Part shown: positions 8,643-17,827 of the stretch, piece by piece
Numbering within the stretch: position 1 is the stretch's first letter
Layout of the letters: each line of letters starts with the position of its first letter
Virus record (IMG/VR): IMGVR_UViG_3300037847_002754
Span: 1 to 27,263 of that record
Reading direction: 5' to 3' (one strand)
DNA length: 27,263 nucleotides
Origin: a virus
Notes under the pieces: generated by a model
The model's database searches: none
Seen by the model: only the letters and a program-made list of their open reading frames with translations
What the model was told of the DNA's origin: nothing
Position numbers and translations under genes: made by a program

Positions 8643-11600
8643 TAATATCCTAGTATCCTAAATCCGTCAGGTACACTTCTTTCGTCTTCCTCTAATTCTC
8701 TTGATAATATACTACTATATAAATATCTAAACTCAGGGTATTGAACAATAATCTGATTAGCAAATAATCTCATAGCATTTCTTACTGCTAATGCTTGTGA
8801 ACCTTCTATACTTGTAAGTTGATTACCTGTCTGTAGTTTATGGAACTCCATTAAAGAATCTCTATAGTTTAAATAAATATCTAATGCTTTACCTGCTTGT
8901 GAATCTCCTAGACCAGGTATATTTTTCCATCTTCTTAATTCTCTTAGCTTAGTATCTAAATCTGTTGGACCTGCTGCAGTAAGTTGTGAACCAAATCCAG
9001 GGAATAAATCATGTAACATAAAGCTAATACTTGCCATATAGTGATTCTTTTGCATAGGTGTCCATAAAGCAAAGTTAGGATTATTATCTAATTCATTTCT
9101 TATATTTGTTTCTGCAATTCTACCTACAGCTTGATTGTTCAAATGTATCCATTGTTCAGGAGTTAAACCAACTCTCTTTCCTTTTGATATACTTTCACGC
9201 CATGCTCTAATACTAAATTCATCATATGGTTCATATGGTTTAGCAAAAGCAGCAGTGTTTGGTGCTTCAGCAAATGCTTGTTTATTTTCTCTAGCCCATT
9301 CTAAACCTGTTTCTCCCATAGGATATGGCTCTATTTCTCTTGTTTTTCTAATTAACAATGGTATTGGATTATCACCAAACAAAGTCATATAAGCCTGAGT
9401 AGCTATCATTTGTGGGTCTTGACCAGCTAGTTCAGCGTTGTTTCTTATAGACTCTTCAGCCATACTGTACAATCTATAATATCCTTGTACTAATGAGTTA
9501 AACGATACCATACGTCCATCAGGGTCTATCTCTTCTGTACCACTTGGGTCTAAGAATGCTTGACCACCAGGACTAACTAATGCTTCATATCTAGGTTCTG
9601 CACCTGTAAACCAAATAAACTGTACTGCAGCTCTTACGCCTGTAAGTACTCTTGCTGCACTAGTTGCACTTTTTATTTCTGCATTCTGTGCTTCTATAGT
9701 AGAAAAATCTGCAGTTCCAGCATATGCTCTAACCTTTAATATATCTTTTACAGTAGAAGCTAATGCTCCAGCAGGGTCACTACCAGGGTCAAATCCATCT
9801 ACATCTCTTCTACCTGCAGGGTTTCTACCAAATGCAGTAAACAGTTTTCTCATGTAAGAAGGAATAGATGCTTGTGCAAATGCTTTAGGTATATCTAATA
9901 CTCCTGCTAAACCTGAACGTACTTCAGGTCTGCCATATGGAAACAACAAGTCCCCAAGTTTACTAAACTCTGTTGCACCTGATATAGCTGCTGCTGGTAT
10001 CTGTATTACTGGACCTACACCAGGAAGGATTGTAGTCGTTAACATATTTAAATTACGAACGTAACCTTTTAGATTAAGCCTTACTCCTGTATTATCTACG
10101 CTATCTCCTACAACCATTCCTGTAAGCAAACCACCAGGGTCAGTAAAGTTATACATTTCTTCACCTGTCATTGGGTCTTTAGCAAAGAAACCTTCATTAT
10201 GACTAGGGTCAGAACCAAATATAGAATCTCTTCTAGCACCTTGTATGGCTATAGTTGCCTTACGTAATTTCTGTGGATTGTTCTTAAGTAATCTAAACTG
10301 TGTAGTTAAAATTTCTTTGTATGCTTCACCGAAAGGAAATACTAATCTTAAAGCATCAGTAATTTGTCCACGTTTATCTAAATCGTATAGTAATCTTTTT
10401 GTTTCTTCTAATGCATATGCTTTAGCTACAGTATCTATTTCATCAAAGGTTGTATATACCTTGTCTGTATATAAATCAAACTCTACTTTGTGTACATCTT
10501 TAGGGTCAAATTTATTAAAGTTTGCTTTCTTAAGTCCATAAGTAACAGTCCAACCTTCATCTTTAGACCACTTAGTTAACTCTTCAACACTACCTTTAAT
10601 ATCTTTCCAGTTTTTTACTGCTGTAACTTTGACTAAGATACGATTGTTATTCTTGTCTGAAAAAGATATTATGTCTCCCTTTGCAGGTAATGTCTTCCAC
10701 TTTCTAGTTGTAGACCTTCTTCTACCACTTCTAACTAAATCCATAGTTGTAGTTGCTTCATTGTATATATTGTCAGCAGGAGCCATATTAAAATTCATTG
10801 TGTATTGTTTATCTTTAGGAATATCTTTTATATCAAATACTTCATCTATCTTTGGTGCAGTCATATCTTTTAAAAATTCTTGTCTAAAGTTTTTATCAAA
10901 CCATAAATCTTTTCTTTTATCATTAAGCTGTCTAACTAATCCAACATCTACACCTTCATTCTTTGTAATACCCCAAGCTAATTCAAAGTCATTTACTATT
11001 CTTTTTTTTGTAGCTTCATCTGCAAATGGTGCAAGTTGTCTTATCTTGTCCATATAAAACTGCATAAATGCAGGAGAACGTGAAAACATATTAGTTGGAC
11101 CTGACATAAACAAATCAAACATATACTCTGTAGCTTGGTCTAATGCAGTACCTAATCCTTCTTTTGTAGTAGGAGTTGTCCTAGCACCTTTAACTCTTGT
11201 AGGTCCAAGATGTTTTTTAGTTTCTAACCATTTGATATAAGCTCTTCTGTCTGTATGTGTCATGTTAGGACCAACATACTTTTCAACCATACTTCCTTTG
11301 TAATTAATTCTAAATGGGTCAACACCAGCCATAACTCTTAACATTTCTTGGTCTCCTGTTTGTGTTATGTTGTAATCAAAGTAATAACCATCTTCATACA
11401 TTTCTTCTAAAGAGTTATAACTTTTATTACCCATAGGATTTTTAGGTATAGATTTTTCAGGAACAAAGTCGTGATACAATCCAATGTTTGCTTCTTGTAA
11501 TTCTTTAAGAGTTTTATATGTTTGTTTTTTACCATCAATATTTACTGTTACAGGTGCATCAGGATTAGCATTTGTACCTTTTACTTCTACTGAAAGATTA

Positions 11601-14600
11601 GGGTCTTTTCTACTTTTAAGTAATGTTTTACCTTCTTGTATTTGATAACTAAAATTAACATCATTTGTATTTTTTAAAATGATATCGTAGTCACCACCTG
11701 CTAATAAATGTATATCAGCAAGATAACCTTTCATAGCTGATTCTATTAACAAGTCACTATCGTATATTGCTTGTTTAACATTTCTAGCTTGGTCAAAAGA
11801 ATCAGATGCTAACTCTTTAAAGTATTCTCTGTTTTCTCCTGTGTACTTAGTTACTAAACCTTCAAAGCTATCTGCATGTCTAGATTTTCTAGAACCTTCA
11901 AGTATTTGTTCTAAGGCAGCTGCTACTTTATTTTCAAATGGTCTAAGTAATTCTGAATCTGAATACTGTAGTCTTGTGCTTTGACCACTAGGTAGAAATG
12001 CACCATCAGAATCTACAACCTTTTGTAATTTATTTATTTCGTTATATTTACTTACCTTTTGTCTAAAGATAGTCAAAGAATTTTTTAATGCTTCTTCAGC
12101 AATTTTTAATTCACCTGGCTCAAGTTTTCTTATAGTCTGACCTGTTCTATCTTTTAAAACCCAGTTATCTTTTAATTTTTGTATTTCTGCTTTTTTAGCT
12201 GCGTCATCTAACTTAGTAGATTGAAACGGAATATTTAATTTAATACTTGAAAAGTCTGCTTTACTATCTTTGTTTAATGCTTTAATTCTATTTTGTAAAT
12301 CAGTTTCGACTTGTTTGTAATCTTTTTCTAATTTAGATAAATCTTCTTTTAAGGCAGGTAACTTAGATTTAGCATCTTGTACAGCTTTTGTATTATCTGC
12401 TGCTAAACCTATCTCATCTTGTACATATTTTCTTTTACCTACTTCAGGAACTTTTTCTTTTAATACAGGTGTTATTCTAGTTTCTGCAGGACCAGCTATA
12501 TTTACAATAGGCGAATCATATTTAGACAAAAGTAAATCAATTCTTTGCATTGTGTCTGCGTCTACTACTCCACCATCAGCTATAAATTTATCTATATTAA
12601 TAACAATTACATCTTTGTTTTTTGAATAATCAGTTCTTGCATCAGAAACATTTTTTGAAAACACTTTATGTTTTGCTTTATCAGGAAACAATATATCATC
12701 ATCTTGATATATATATCCTGTTTTATCTTTACCTTTACCCCACCTTCTGTTAACTGCATACTCAAATGTAGATTTAGTTCCTGTAGATTCTACACCTGCT
12801 TTAGTTAAAATTATTGTTACATGTGCTTGGTCAATATTTTTTATAGCACGACTTCTATATTCAAGACCTGCTATTTGACCAGCATTTTCTTTTAAATCTA
12901 ATACTACTTCTTCACCATCTACTTCATCAGTCCATTGTTTTTTCTTTCTATCCCATTTTGCTTTACTGTATGGACCTTTTGGAATTATGCCTTTATTTGA
13001 AAGTGTTACAGAATCTAACGGATTAGTATCAGGTACTAAACCATATTTACCTTGTAAAGAATAGTTAGGACCATCTTCAGTCATATATCTTCTAGTTAAC
13101 CTTCCACCTGTAGGTATTCCTTTTTCTACAGCTACTTTAAGTCCAGCTATGTCTGCACCTGTCTGACCACCTGATATTACTTGTGCAACTTTTTGTTCTA
13201 CTAAATCAGTAGCAAAGTTAAATGATTTTTTTTCTGTTGGAGTAAGTGTAAGTATTGTGTTTTGTCTTAATAAAGAATCTATTTGACCATTTAATATTTT
13301 ATTACCTCTAATTAAATCTTCTAATATTTCTTCACCTAATTCACCAGGGTCAAGTAATTTTATATTTTTTTTGACTAAATCTTCTAATCTTGCACCATAT
13401 AGTTTTAATGCTTGAGCTGTTATTCCTGAACCATTTCTAGCAAATAATTCTAAATCTTCTGCTTTACTTACAAGACCTAAGTCAATAACTTTTTGACCTA
13501 ATTTAGTTGGAACTATTTTTGTACGTTCAATACCATTAACTTTTGTTGCAGTAGCTCTAAAAAATCTTTTAGGATTTCTTATTTTTTTGCCTGCTGCATT
13601 TTTACCAAAACCATAATATAATATTTCTCTTAAATATTTTTCTGCATTTGATGCACCCAAATGATTTAATTGCTCTATTCTTTTTGCAGCTACATCATCT
13701 CCTACAGCATCTGCAAATTTTTTCATATCTACAAGACCATCTTTTACTATAATATATTCAAATGTATTTAAATCTACTACTCCTTCTTTGGTATTAAATA
13801 CATTGTCTGTAATTGTTAATGTATTTTTATCTCCAATTTTTATTCTTGTAATAGGATTATTAACTGCAGCATATCCAACTAAACTATCTACATCTTGTTT
13901 AATTGCATCAATATCTGCTTTCTTTAATTTTTCTTGACCTGTTCTAATACCACCTAGTAATTTATTAACTTCAGATTTTGTATAACCATCTGCTTCTAAT
14001 GCTTCTTGTGCTCTTTGTAAAGTTAAAGCAAACTCTTCGTCAGGAGAAACTTTTTGTTTTAATACATCTACCCTGTCTACTCTGTAATAACTAACTTGAC
14101 CTTTTTTATTAGGTACTCCTACAATGTCACCTACAGCACCTGTACCAAGAAGTTTAGTAGTACCCTCGTCTGCAAGTTTATCTAATACAAACTCATAGTT
14201 TGCAGGTATAGATTTAAGCGGTATCTCTTTTACAGTAGGAGAGTTAGTTACTGCATAATCATCTAATACTCTTCTTACTTCATCTAAAACTAAATTTTTA
14301 CTAAAGCCATCAAACATTTTTGCATTAGCTTTTACTTTCATTAATTTAGCTATTATTGCTGCAGGTCTAAAAGTTATGTCCATATTTTTTTGATAGCCTT
14401 GAGTTAAATACTCAAGTTCTCTTCTTAATATTTTTTCTACAGTCTTATCTAAGTTTGCGTACTTTTGTACATCACTTACTATGATTCCGTCTCTTAAGTC
14501 TGCTAAAAAGTCTCCTACAGTTTTATCTAGTACAACTTCTTGATTGTCACCTATGATTGCATTAATTTGTTTTTTATTAAACGGAAGTGATTCTCTTTGA

Positions 14601-17341
14601 AATATTACTTTTGCATCACCTAAATCTAATTTTTTACCAGTTATATCTATAGCAGCAGGAAACAAATCTTGTGCTAGTGCATCATTAATATATAACAAAT
14701 GATTGTTAGCTAAATAACTACCATACTTTTTATTAGATTTATCTACTGTTTCAAATACTCTATCTCTACCAAAATGATTAACACCCATAAAACCACCATG
14801 ACCTTTTGACATAGCAGCTTTATATTTCATAGCATTTTGCATATTGCCACCTAAAGTTTTCATAGGAGCATTGTCTCCAAACCAATAAGAAAAATATGAT
14901 ATAGGAGATGTAAATACATTATCTAAGTCAGAAGCCCACATACGCATTTGTTCTTCTCCTACAACCCTAAGTGTCCAAGCAAATCTTAACAAAGCTAGAG
15001 GCTTCCATGCTTTAGTCATGTATTTGTTTAATACTTTTAATAATGTTGCTTGTTCTATACCTTCATCAGTAATTTTATACTTAAGCATATTACGTGTTTC
15101 TCTACCTAGTTGTCTTAAGAAACCTGTAGCAACTTCTTCTGTTAATTGTCCTGGTCTTTTTTCTGCCATTATTAAAGCTCTAGGAAATTCTGTTTTAGCT
15201 CCTAGAGTTGCCATAAAGGCAAATGAGTTACGAACATTTCCTATATACCTAGATAATTCTCTAGGGTCAGGCATAGTTATTGCGTATGATAAATATTCGG
15301 TAAGTTTAGAAGCAGTAGGTAATGCTTTAAGTGTTTCTTCTTGTACATTTTTTATTATTGCATCTGTGCCTTTAGCAGTAGCAGTACCAGGAAAAAATTC
15401 AGGTTTACCTAATCTATCTACAAGATATGCTCTTTTGCCTTCGTTAGTATTAGCAATCAAATCTCTTGTTGTTTTTAAAGCTATAGGTGGTAAATTCTGA
15501 GATTCTGCCCAATCGTCAAACCAACCAAATATAGTATGACGAACTGCATTACCATCAGCATCTTTATAAAGTATTCCTGACATTTGATTATCACCTGTAA
15601 TCATGTCTTGTATTTGACTTCTAACAGATACTAAAGAAGGGTCACGTTTTAAATTTACATTTCTTAAACTTGGTGACGCTTCTTTAATCATATCTATATC
15701 AACATCAGTAAGTATTCCTGCTCTATAATCTGCTGCCATTTGTGCTCTAAAATTATATTGGTCAATCCAATCAACCATTTTTTGATTTAAAGCATTTCTC
15801 ATTGCCATAGGAGCACCCATAAAATCTAACCAATCATCTAGCAACATACCTACTTCAGGTAAATCAGATGCGTTTAATGTAGTTTGAGGTAAATCTTTTA
15901 TAGCCCTGCCTACAGGACTAGACAAAACACTTTTAGAAAATCTCATAGAGTAATCTTTTAAACCACCTGTAGGTAATGTATCTGTAAACAAATTAAATCT
16001 TTGTTTATATAAATCAACTACTCTTCTTTGTTTAAAATGTTCAGGAGACATTTTTAATATTTTTTCTCCGTCTTTGTAATCTACGTGAAACTTGCTTGAT
16101 TTTTCAAATCGTTTATCTATGTTCTTTAATCCATAGTCATCTATAGCTTGAATCCATTCGTCAGGTGTTTCTGCATCTATAAGTTTTCTTAATGTTTTAG
16201 GGTCTTTAACTTGGTCTCTCAACAACTGTCTTTGAACTCTTATGTCTTTAGCTTTAGCACCTATAGCAGCTATTTCCCTTACAGCAGGACTACTTAGATA
16301 TTCTTTTGTATTAGGTACATGTACCATCTTTCTAGCTAATCTACCTGTAATAAATCTATTCTTAACTACATTAGGGTTAAGTGATTTTTTTAATTTACCT
16401 GCTTTAGCAAAGTATCCACCAGCCAAGTTAGCTGGGTCAAGACCTAAAGTAAAAATACCATCTACTAATCCTGATACCATGTTATATCCTTTTTCAGAAG
16501 GAGATACAAAGTTATGTGCAAATAACAACCCAGGAGATATAGGTCTTATATTTCCATCATCAAATTTATAACTATTAGCATTTACCCTTTTTCTTTCTTC
16601 TATTGTTATAGGGTCACCTAATTGTTCTTGTATTAACTGACGTGCACTTTCTAATATTTCAGGGTCTTGTGTTTGTTTTGATATTTCTTCATAAACTTTT
16701 GTATCTTCTGCCATTGTAGAATTACCAAAGAAACCTGTGCCTAGGTTTACTTTTTCTCCTGCTGCTAATTTTTTAACTGCAAGTTCTCCTACGGTAGGAC
16801 CTAACTCTTGTAATTTCTGTTCTCTTTTAGTAAAAAATTCAGAGTAAGACATATCAGTCATGCCTAAACCTTTTGCTAAAGTAAAACCTAAACCAGGAAT
16901 AATATCAAATAAAGCTACAGTAGGATTTATATTTTCTCCTACATAGACACCACCTGCAGCTTGTATAGGTCTTTTTAATATTCTTTCTGCTGCAGCATCA
17001 AATCCTACAAACAAACCTCTAATACTACCTTTTGTTAAAGCTCCTAACCTACTTGCATTTTCTTTACTATGTTTAGTCCATGCACGAACTAAATCTCCTA
17101 CAAATGGTTCCTGGTCATCTAAATTTATTGCAGGATTAGTTAAAGAAGCTATACCCAAACCAGCTAGTATATCTTTTGGCAACCAATTATATTTATCTAC
17201 GAAACTAGATAATTTTTCTACAGGTTCAGGATTTTCTTCTAGTTGTTTACCTAAAGCTGCAATACGTTTAGATTGTTGTTCCGCTTCTTCTATTTGAGCG
17301 TTTTCTAATTTTTGATTTAAATTATTAAATACAAATGGCAT
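8642..17341 (-). CDS. Giant 2,899-aa polyvalent virion protein with SLOG-like and ASCH-like domains
   Basis: One uninterrupted frame covers nearly a third of the window. Visible parts: an N-terminal helical region with Gly/Ala-rich hydrophobic patches (residues ~55-170, e.g. FDIIPGLGFTLAKGLGM); a long helical region with KAWKPLALLRFAWTLRVVGE (~775-800), a motif I recall from very large marine-phage proteins; a SLOG-type domain (~1382-1625); a coiled coil (~1650-1700); an ASCH/PUA-like segment (~2199-2294); RLVFPFGEAYKEIL (~2325); and a C-terminal hydrophobic/helical part. It lies between portal-linked genes and capsid genes and is coupled to both neighbours. The architecture matches the 'polyvalent protein' theme: large phage proteins injected with DNA that carry effector domains. 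Packaging in the head or ejection is inferred, not shown. Confidence 0.8.
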   Translation of the reverse strand: MPFVFNNLNQKLENAQIEEAEQQSKRIAALGKQLEENPEPVEKLSSFVDKYNWLPKDILAGLGIASLTNPAINLDDQEPFVGDLVRAWTKHSKENASRLGALTKGSIRGLFVGFDAAAERILKRPIQAAGGVYVGENINPTVALFDIIPGLGFTLAKGLGMTDMSYSEFFTKREQKLQELGPTVGELAVKKLAAGEKVNLGTGFFGNSTMAEDTKVYEEISKQTQDPEILESARQLIQEQLGDPITIEERKRVNANSYKFDDGNIRPISPGLLFAHNFVSPSEKGYNMVSGLVDGIFTLGLDPANLAGGYFAKAGKLKKSLNPNVVKNRFITGRLARKMVHVPNTKEYLSSPAVREIAAIGAKAKDIRVQRQLLRDQVKDPKTLRKLIDAETPDEWIQAIDDYGLKNIDKRFEKSSKFHVDYKDGEKILKMSPEHFKQRRVVDLYKQRFNLFTDTLPTGGLKDYSMRFSKSVLSSPVGRAIKDLPQTTLNASDLPEVGMLLDDWLDFMGAPMAMRNALNQKMVDWIDQYNFRAQMAADYRAGILTDVDIDMIKEASPSLRNVNLKRDPSLVSVRSQIQDMITGDNQMSGILYKDADGNAVRHTIFGWFDDWAESQNLPPIALKTTRDLIANTNEGKRAYLVDRLGKPEFFPGTATAKGTDAIIKNVQEETLKALPTASKLTEYLSYAITMPDPRELSRYIGNVRNSFAFMATLGAKTEFPRALIMAEKRPGQLTEEVATGFLRQLGRETRNMLKYKITDEGIEQATLLKVLNKYMTKAWKPLALLRFAWTLRVVGEEQMRMWASDLDNVFTSPISYFSYWFGDNAPMKTLGGNMQNAMKYKAAMSKGHGGFMGVNHFGRDRVFETVDKSNKKYGSYLANNHLLYINDALAQDLFPAAIDITGKKLDLGDAKVIFQRESLPFNKKQINAIIGDNQEVVLDKTVGDFLADLRDGIIVSDVQKYANLDKTVEKILRRELEYLTQGYQKNMDITFRPAAIIAKLMKVKANAKMFDGFSKNLVLDEVRRVLDDYAVTNSPTVKEIPLKSIPANYEFVLDKLADEGTTKLLGTGAVGDIVGVPNKKGQVSYYRVDRVDVLKQKVSPDEEFALTLQRAQEALEADGYTKSEVNKLLGGIRTGQEKLKKADIDAIKQDVDSLVGYAAVNNPITRIKIGDKNTLTITDNVFNTKEGVVDLNTFEYIIVKDGLVDMKKFADAVGDDVAAKRIEQLNHLGASNAEKYLREILYYGFGKNAAGKKIRNPKRFFRATATKVNGIERTKIVPTKLGQKVIDLGLVSKAEDLELFARNGSGITAQALKLYGARLEDLVKKNIKLLDPGELGEEILEDLIRGNKILNGQIDSLLRQNTILTLTPTEKKSFNFATDLVEQKVAQVISGGQTGADIAGLKVAVEKGIPTGGRLTRRYMTEDGPNYSLQGKYGLVPDTNPLDSVTLSNKGIIPKGPYSKAKWDRKKKQWTDEVDGEEVVLDLKENAGQIAGLEYRSRAIKNIDQAHVTIILTKAGVESTGTKSTFEYAVNRRWGKGKDKTGYIYQDDDILFPDKAKHKVFSKNVSDARTDYSKNKDVIVINIDKFIADGGVVDADTMQRIDLLLSKYDSPIVNIAGPAETRITPVLKEKVPEVGKRKYVQDEIGLAADNTKAVQDAKSKLPALKEDLSKLEKDYKQVETDLQNRIKALNKDSKADFSSIKLNIPFQSTKLDDAAKKAEIQKLKDNWVLKDRTGQTIRKLEPGELKIAEEALKNSLTIFRQKVSKYNEINKLQKVVDSDGAFLPSGQSTRLQYSDSELLRPFENKVAAALEQILEGSRKSRHADSFEGLVTKYTGENREYFKELASDSFDQARNVKQAIYDSDLLIESAMKGYLADIHLLAGGDYDIILKNTNDVNFSYQIQEGKTLLKSRKDPNLSVEVKGTNANPDAPVTVNIDGKKQTYKTLKELQEANIGLYHDFVPEKSIPKNPMGNKSYNSLEEMYEDGYYFDYNITQTGDQEMLRVMAGVDPFRINYKGSMVEKYVGPNMTHTDRRAYIKWLETKKHLGPTRVKGARTTPTTKEGLGTALDQATEYMFDLFMSGPTNMFSRSPAFMQFYMDKIRQLAPFADEATKKRIVNDFELAWGITKNEGVDVGLVRQLNDKRKDLWFDKNFRQEFLKDMTAPKIDEVFDIKDIPKDKQYTMNFNMAPADNIYNEATTTMDLVRSGRRRSTTRKWKTLPAKGDIISFSDKNNNRILVKVTAVKNWKDIKGSVEELTKWSKDEGWTVTYGLKKANFNKFDPKDVHKVEFDLYTDKVYTTFDEIDTVAKAYALEETKRLLYDLDKRGQITDALRLVFPFGEAYKEILTTQFRLLKNNPQKLRKATIAIQGARRDSIFGSDPSHNEGFFAKDPMTGEEMYNFTDPGGLLTGMVVGDSVDNTGVRLNLKGYVRNLNMLTTTILPGVGPVIQIPAAAISGATEFSKLGDLLFPYGRPEVRSGLAGVLDIPKAFAQASIPSYMRKLFTAFGRNPAGRRDVDGFDPGSDPAGALASTVKDILKVRAYAGTADFSTIEAQNAEIKSATSAARVLTGVRAAVQFIWFTGAEPRYEALVSPGGQAFLDPSGTEEIDPDGRMVSFNSLVQGYYRLYSMAEESIRNNAELAGQDPQMIATQAYMTLFGDNPIPLLIRKTREIEPYPMGETGLEWARENKQAFAEAPNTAAFAKPYEPYDEFSIRAWRESISKGKRVGLTPEQWIHLNNQAVGRIAETNIRNELDNNPNFALWTPMQKNHYMASISFMLHDLFPGFGSQLTAAGPTDLDTKLRELRRWKNIPGLGDSQAGKALDIYLNYRDSLMEFHKLQTGNQLTSIEGSQALAVRNAMRLFANQIIVQYPEFRYLYSSILSRELEEDERSVPDGFRILGY
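10460..10745 (-). other. ASCH/PUA-like segment inside the giant protein
   Basis: Residues ~2199-2294 read RSGRRRSTTRKW, then KGDIISFSDKNNNRILVKVT and an EGWTVTY motif before a final strand. The order 'SG-(K/R)-R-x-x-TTR ... GD-x-(I/V)-x-F ... V-x-V-x-x-V' is the signature of ASCH/PUA-fold beta barrels, which usually bind RNA or modified nucleobases. The fold assignment is by eye and moderately uncertain. Confidence 0.5.
12465..13195 (-). other. SLOG-superfamily ('putative molybdenum carrier'-like) domain inside the giant protein
   Basis: Residues ~1382-1625 contain QVISGGQTGADIAGLKVAVE, GIPTGG, TEDGPNYSLQGKYGLV, a YRSRAIKNIDQAHVTIILT strand-helix pair and a closing VNIAGPAETRITP. The GGQTGAD loop and the following 'x-A-x-x-T-(I/L)-I-(L/F)-T' strand are hallmarks of the Rossmann-like SLOG proteins annotated as putative molybdenum carriers (PF12694). 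SLOG domains bind nucleotide-derived ligands such as ADP-ribose variants. Confidence 0.75.
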
Positions 17342-17342
17342 A

Positions 17343-17636
17343 TCATTCGTCTAATGAGTTGTACAACTGCAATATACTTTCACTAGGATAAGCATTGTAT
17401 GCAGCTCTTAATGCTTCTTTCCCACTCATTTTTAGAATACCCATTTGGTCTGCACCTGTTAATGTTGCTTCACTTGGATTATCTGTAACTGTATTGAAAG
17501 CATCTATTGATTGTAATGCAGGAGGTAAATATTGAGGTTGCTGTTCTTCTCCTTGTATAGGACCACCTTGTTCAATCTGAGATTGCAAATTTTTTTCTGC
17601 ACCGTATGTTCCACCAGCCATTACATCTTCAGCCAT
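17343..17636 (-). CDS. Small acidic protein (97 aa) between portal and giant protein
   Basis: The start overlaps the upstream stop (TAATG-type junction at 17636), and the stop lies just before the giant gene's ATG. The protein is Gln/Glu-rich and begins MAEDVMAGGTYGAEKNL, with an amphipathic helix at the end (ALRAAYNAYPSESILQLYNS). No known domain. Placement in a translationally coupled chain directly after the portal suggests a minor head or portal-associated component; the function is unknown. Confidence 0.55.
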   Translation of the reverse strand: MAEDVMAGGTYGAEKNLQSQIEQGGPIQGEEQQPQYLPPALQSIDAFNTVTDNPSEATLTGADQMGILKMSGKEALRAAYNAYPSESILQLYNSLDE

Positions 17637-17827
17637 TAATAGTCCTTCATCTTGATTATGAGTTCTATAGTCCCTATATTTGGAATATAGCCTATAGGTA
17701 TTATAGTCATATCAGGAACAGATTGTATATTTATATCATAAAATTTTGGTTGATTCTCAGGACTAAGTTCTGACCAATCATTAGCAGCAATTAAGTCTAT
17801 AAACAGTTGATTAAATTCTTCGTCCAT
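17636..17827 (-). CDS. Small protein (63 aa) directly after the portal gene
   Basis: ATG 17827 overlaps the portal stop codon, and its own stop overlaps the next start, so it is part of a coupled chain. The N-terminal half is an acidic helix (MDEEFNQLFIDLIAANDW) and the C-terminal half is beta-rich and hydrophobic, ending IELIIKMKDY. No family is recognised. The conserved-looking coupling is the main argument that it is real. Confidence 0.5.
   Translation of the reverse strand: MDEEFNQLFIDLIAANDWSELSPENQPKFYDINIQSVPDMTIIPIGYIPNIGTIELIIKMKDY

Noticed and set aside
15018-15500. 160-codon plus-strand frame inside the giant gene
   Set aside because: Antisense shadow of a long, well-formed minus-strand gene; no SD or promoter.
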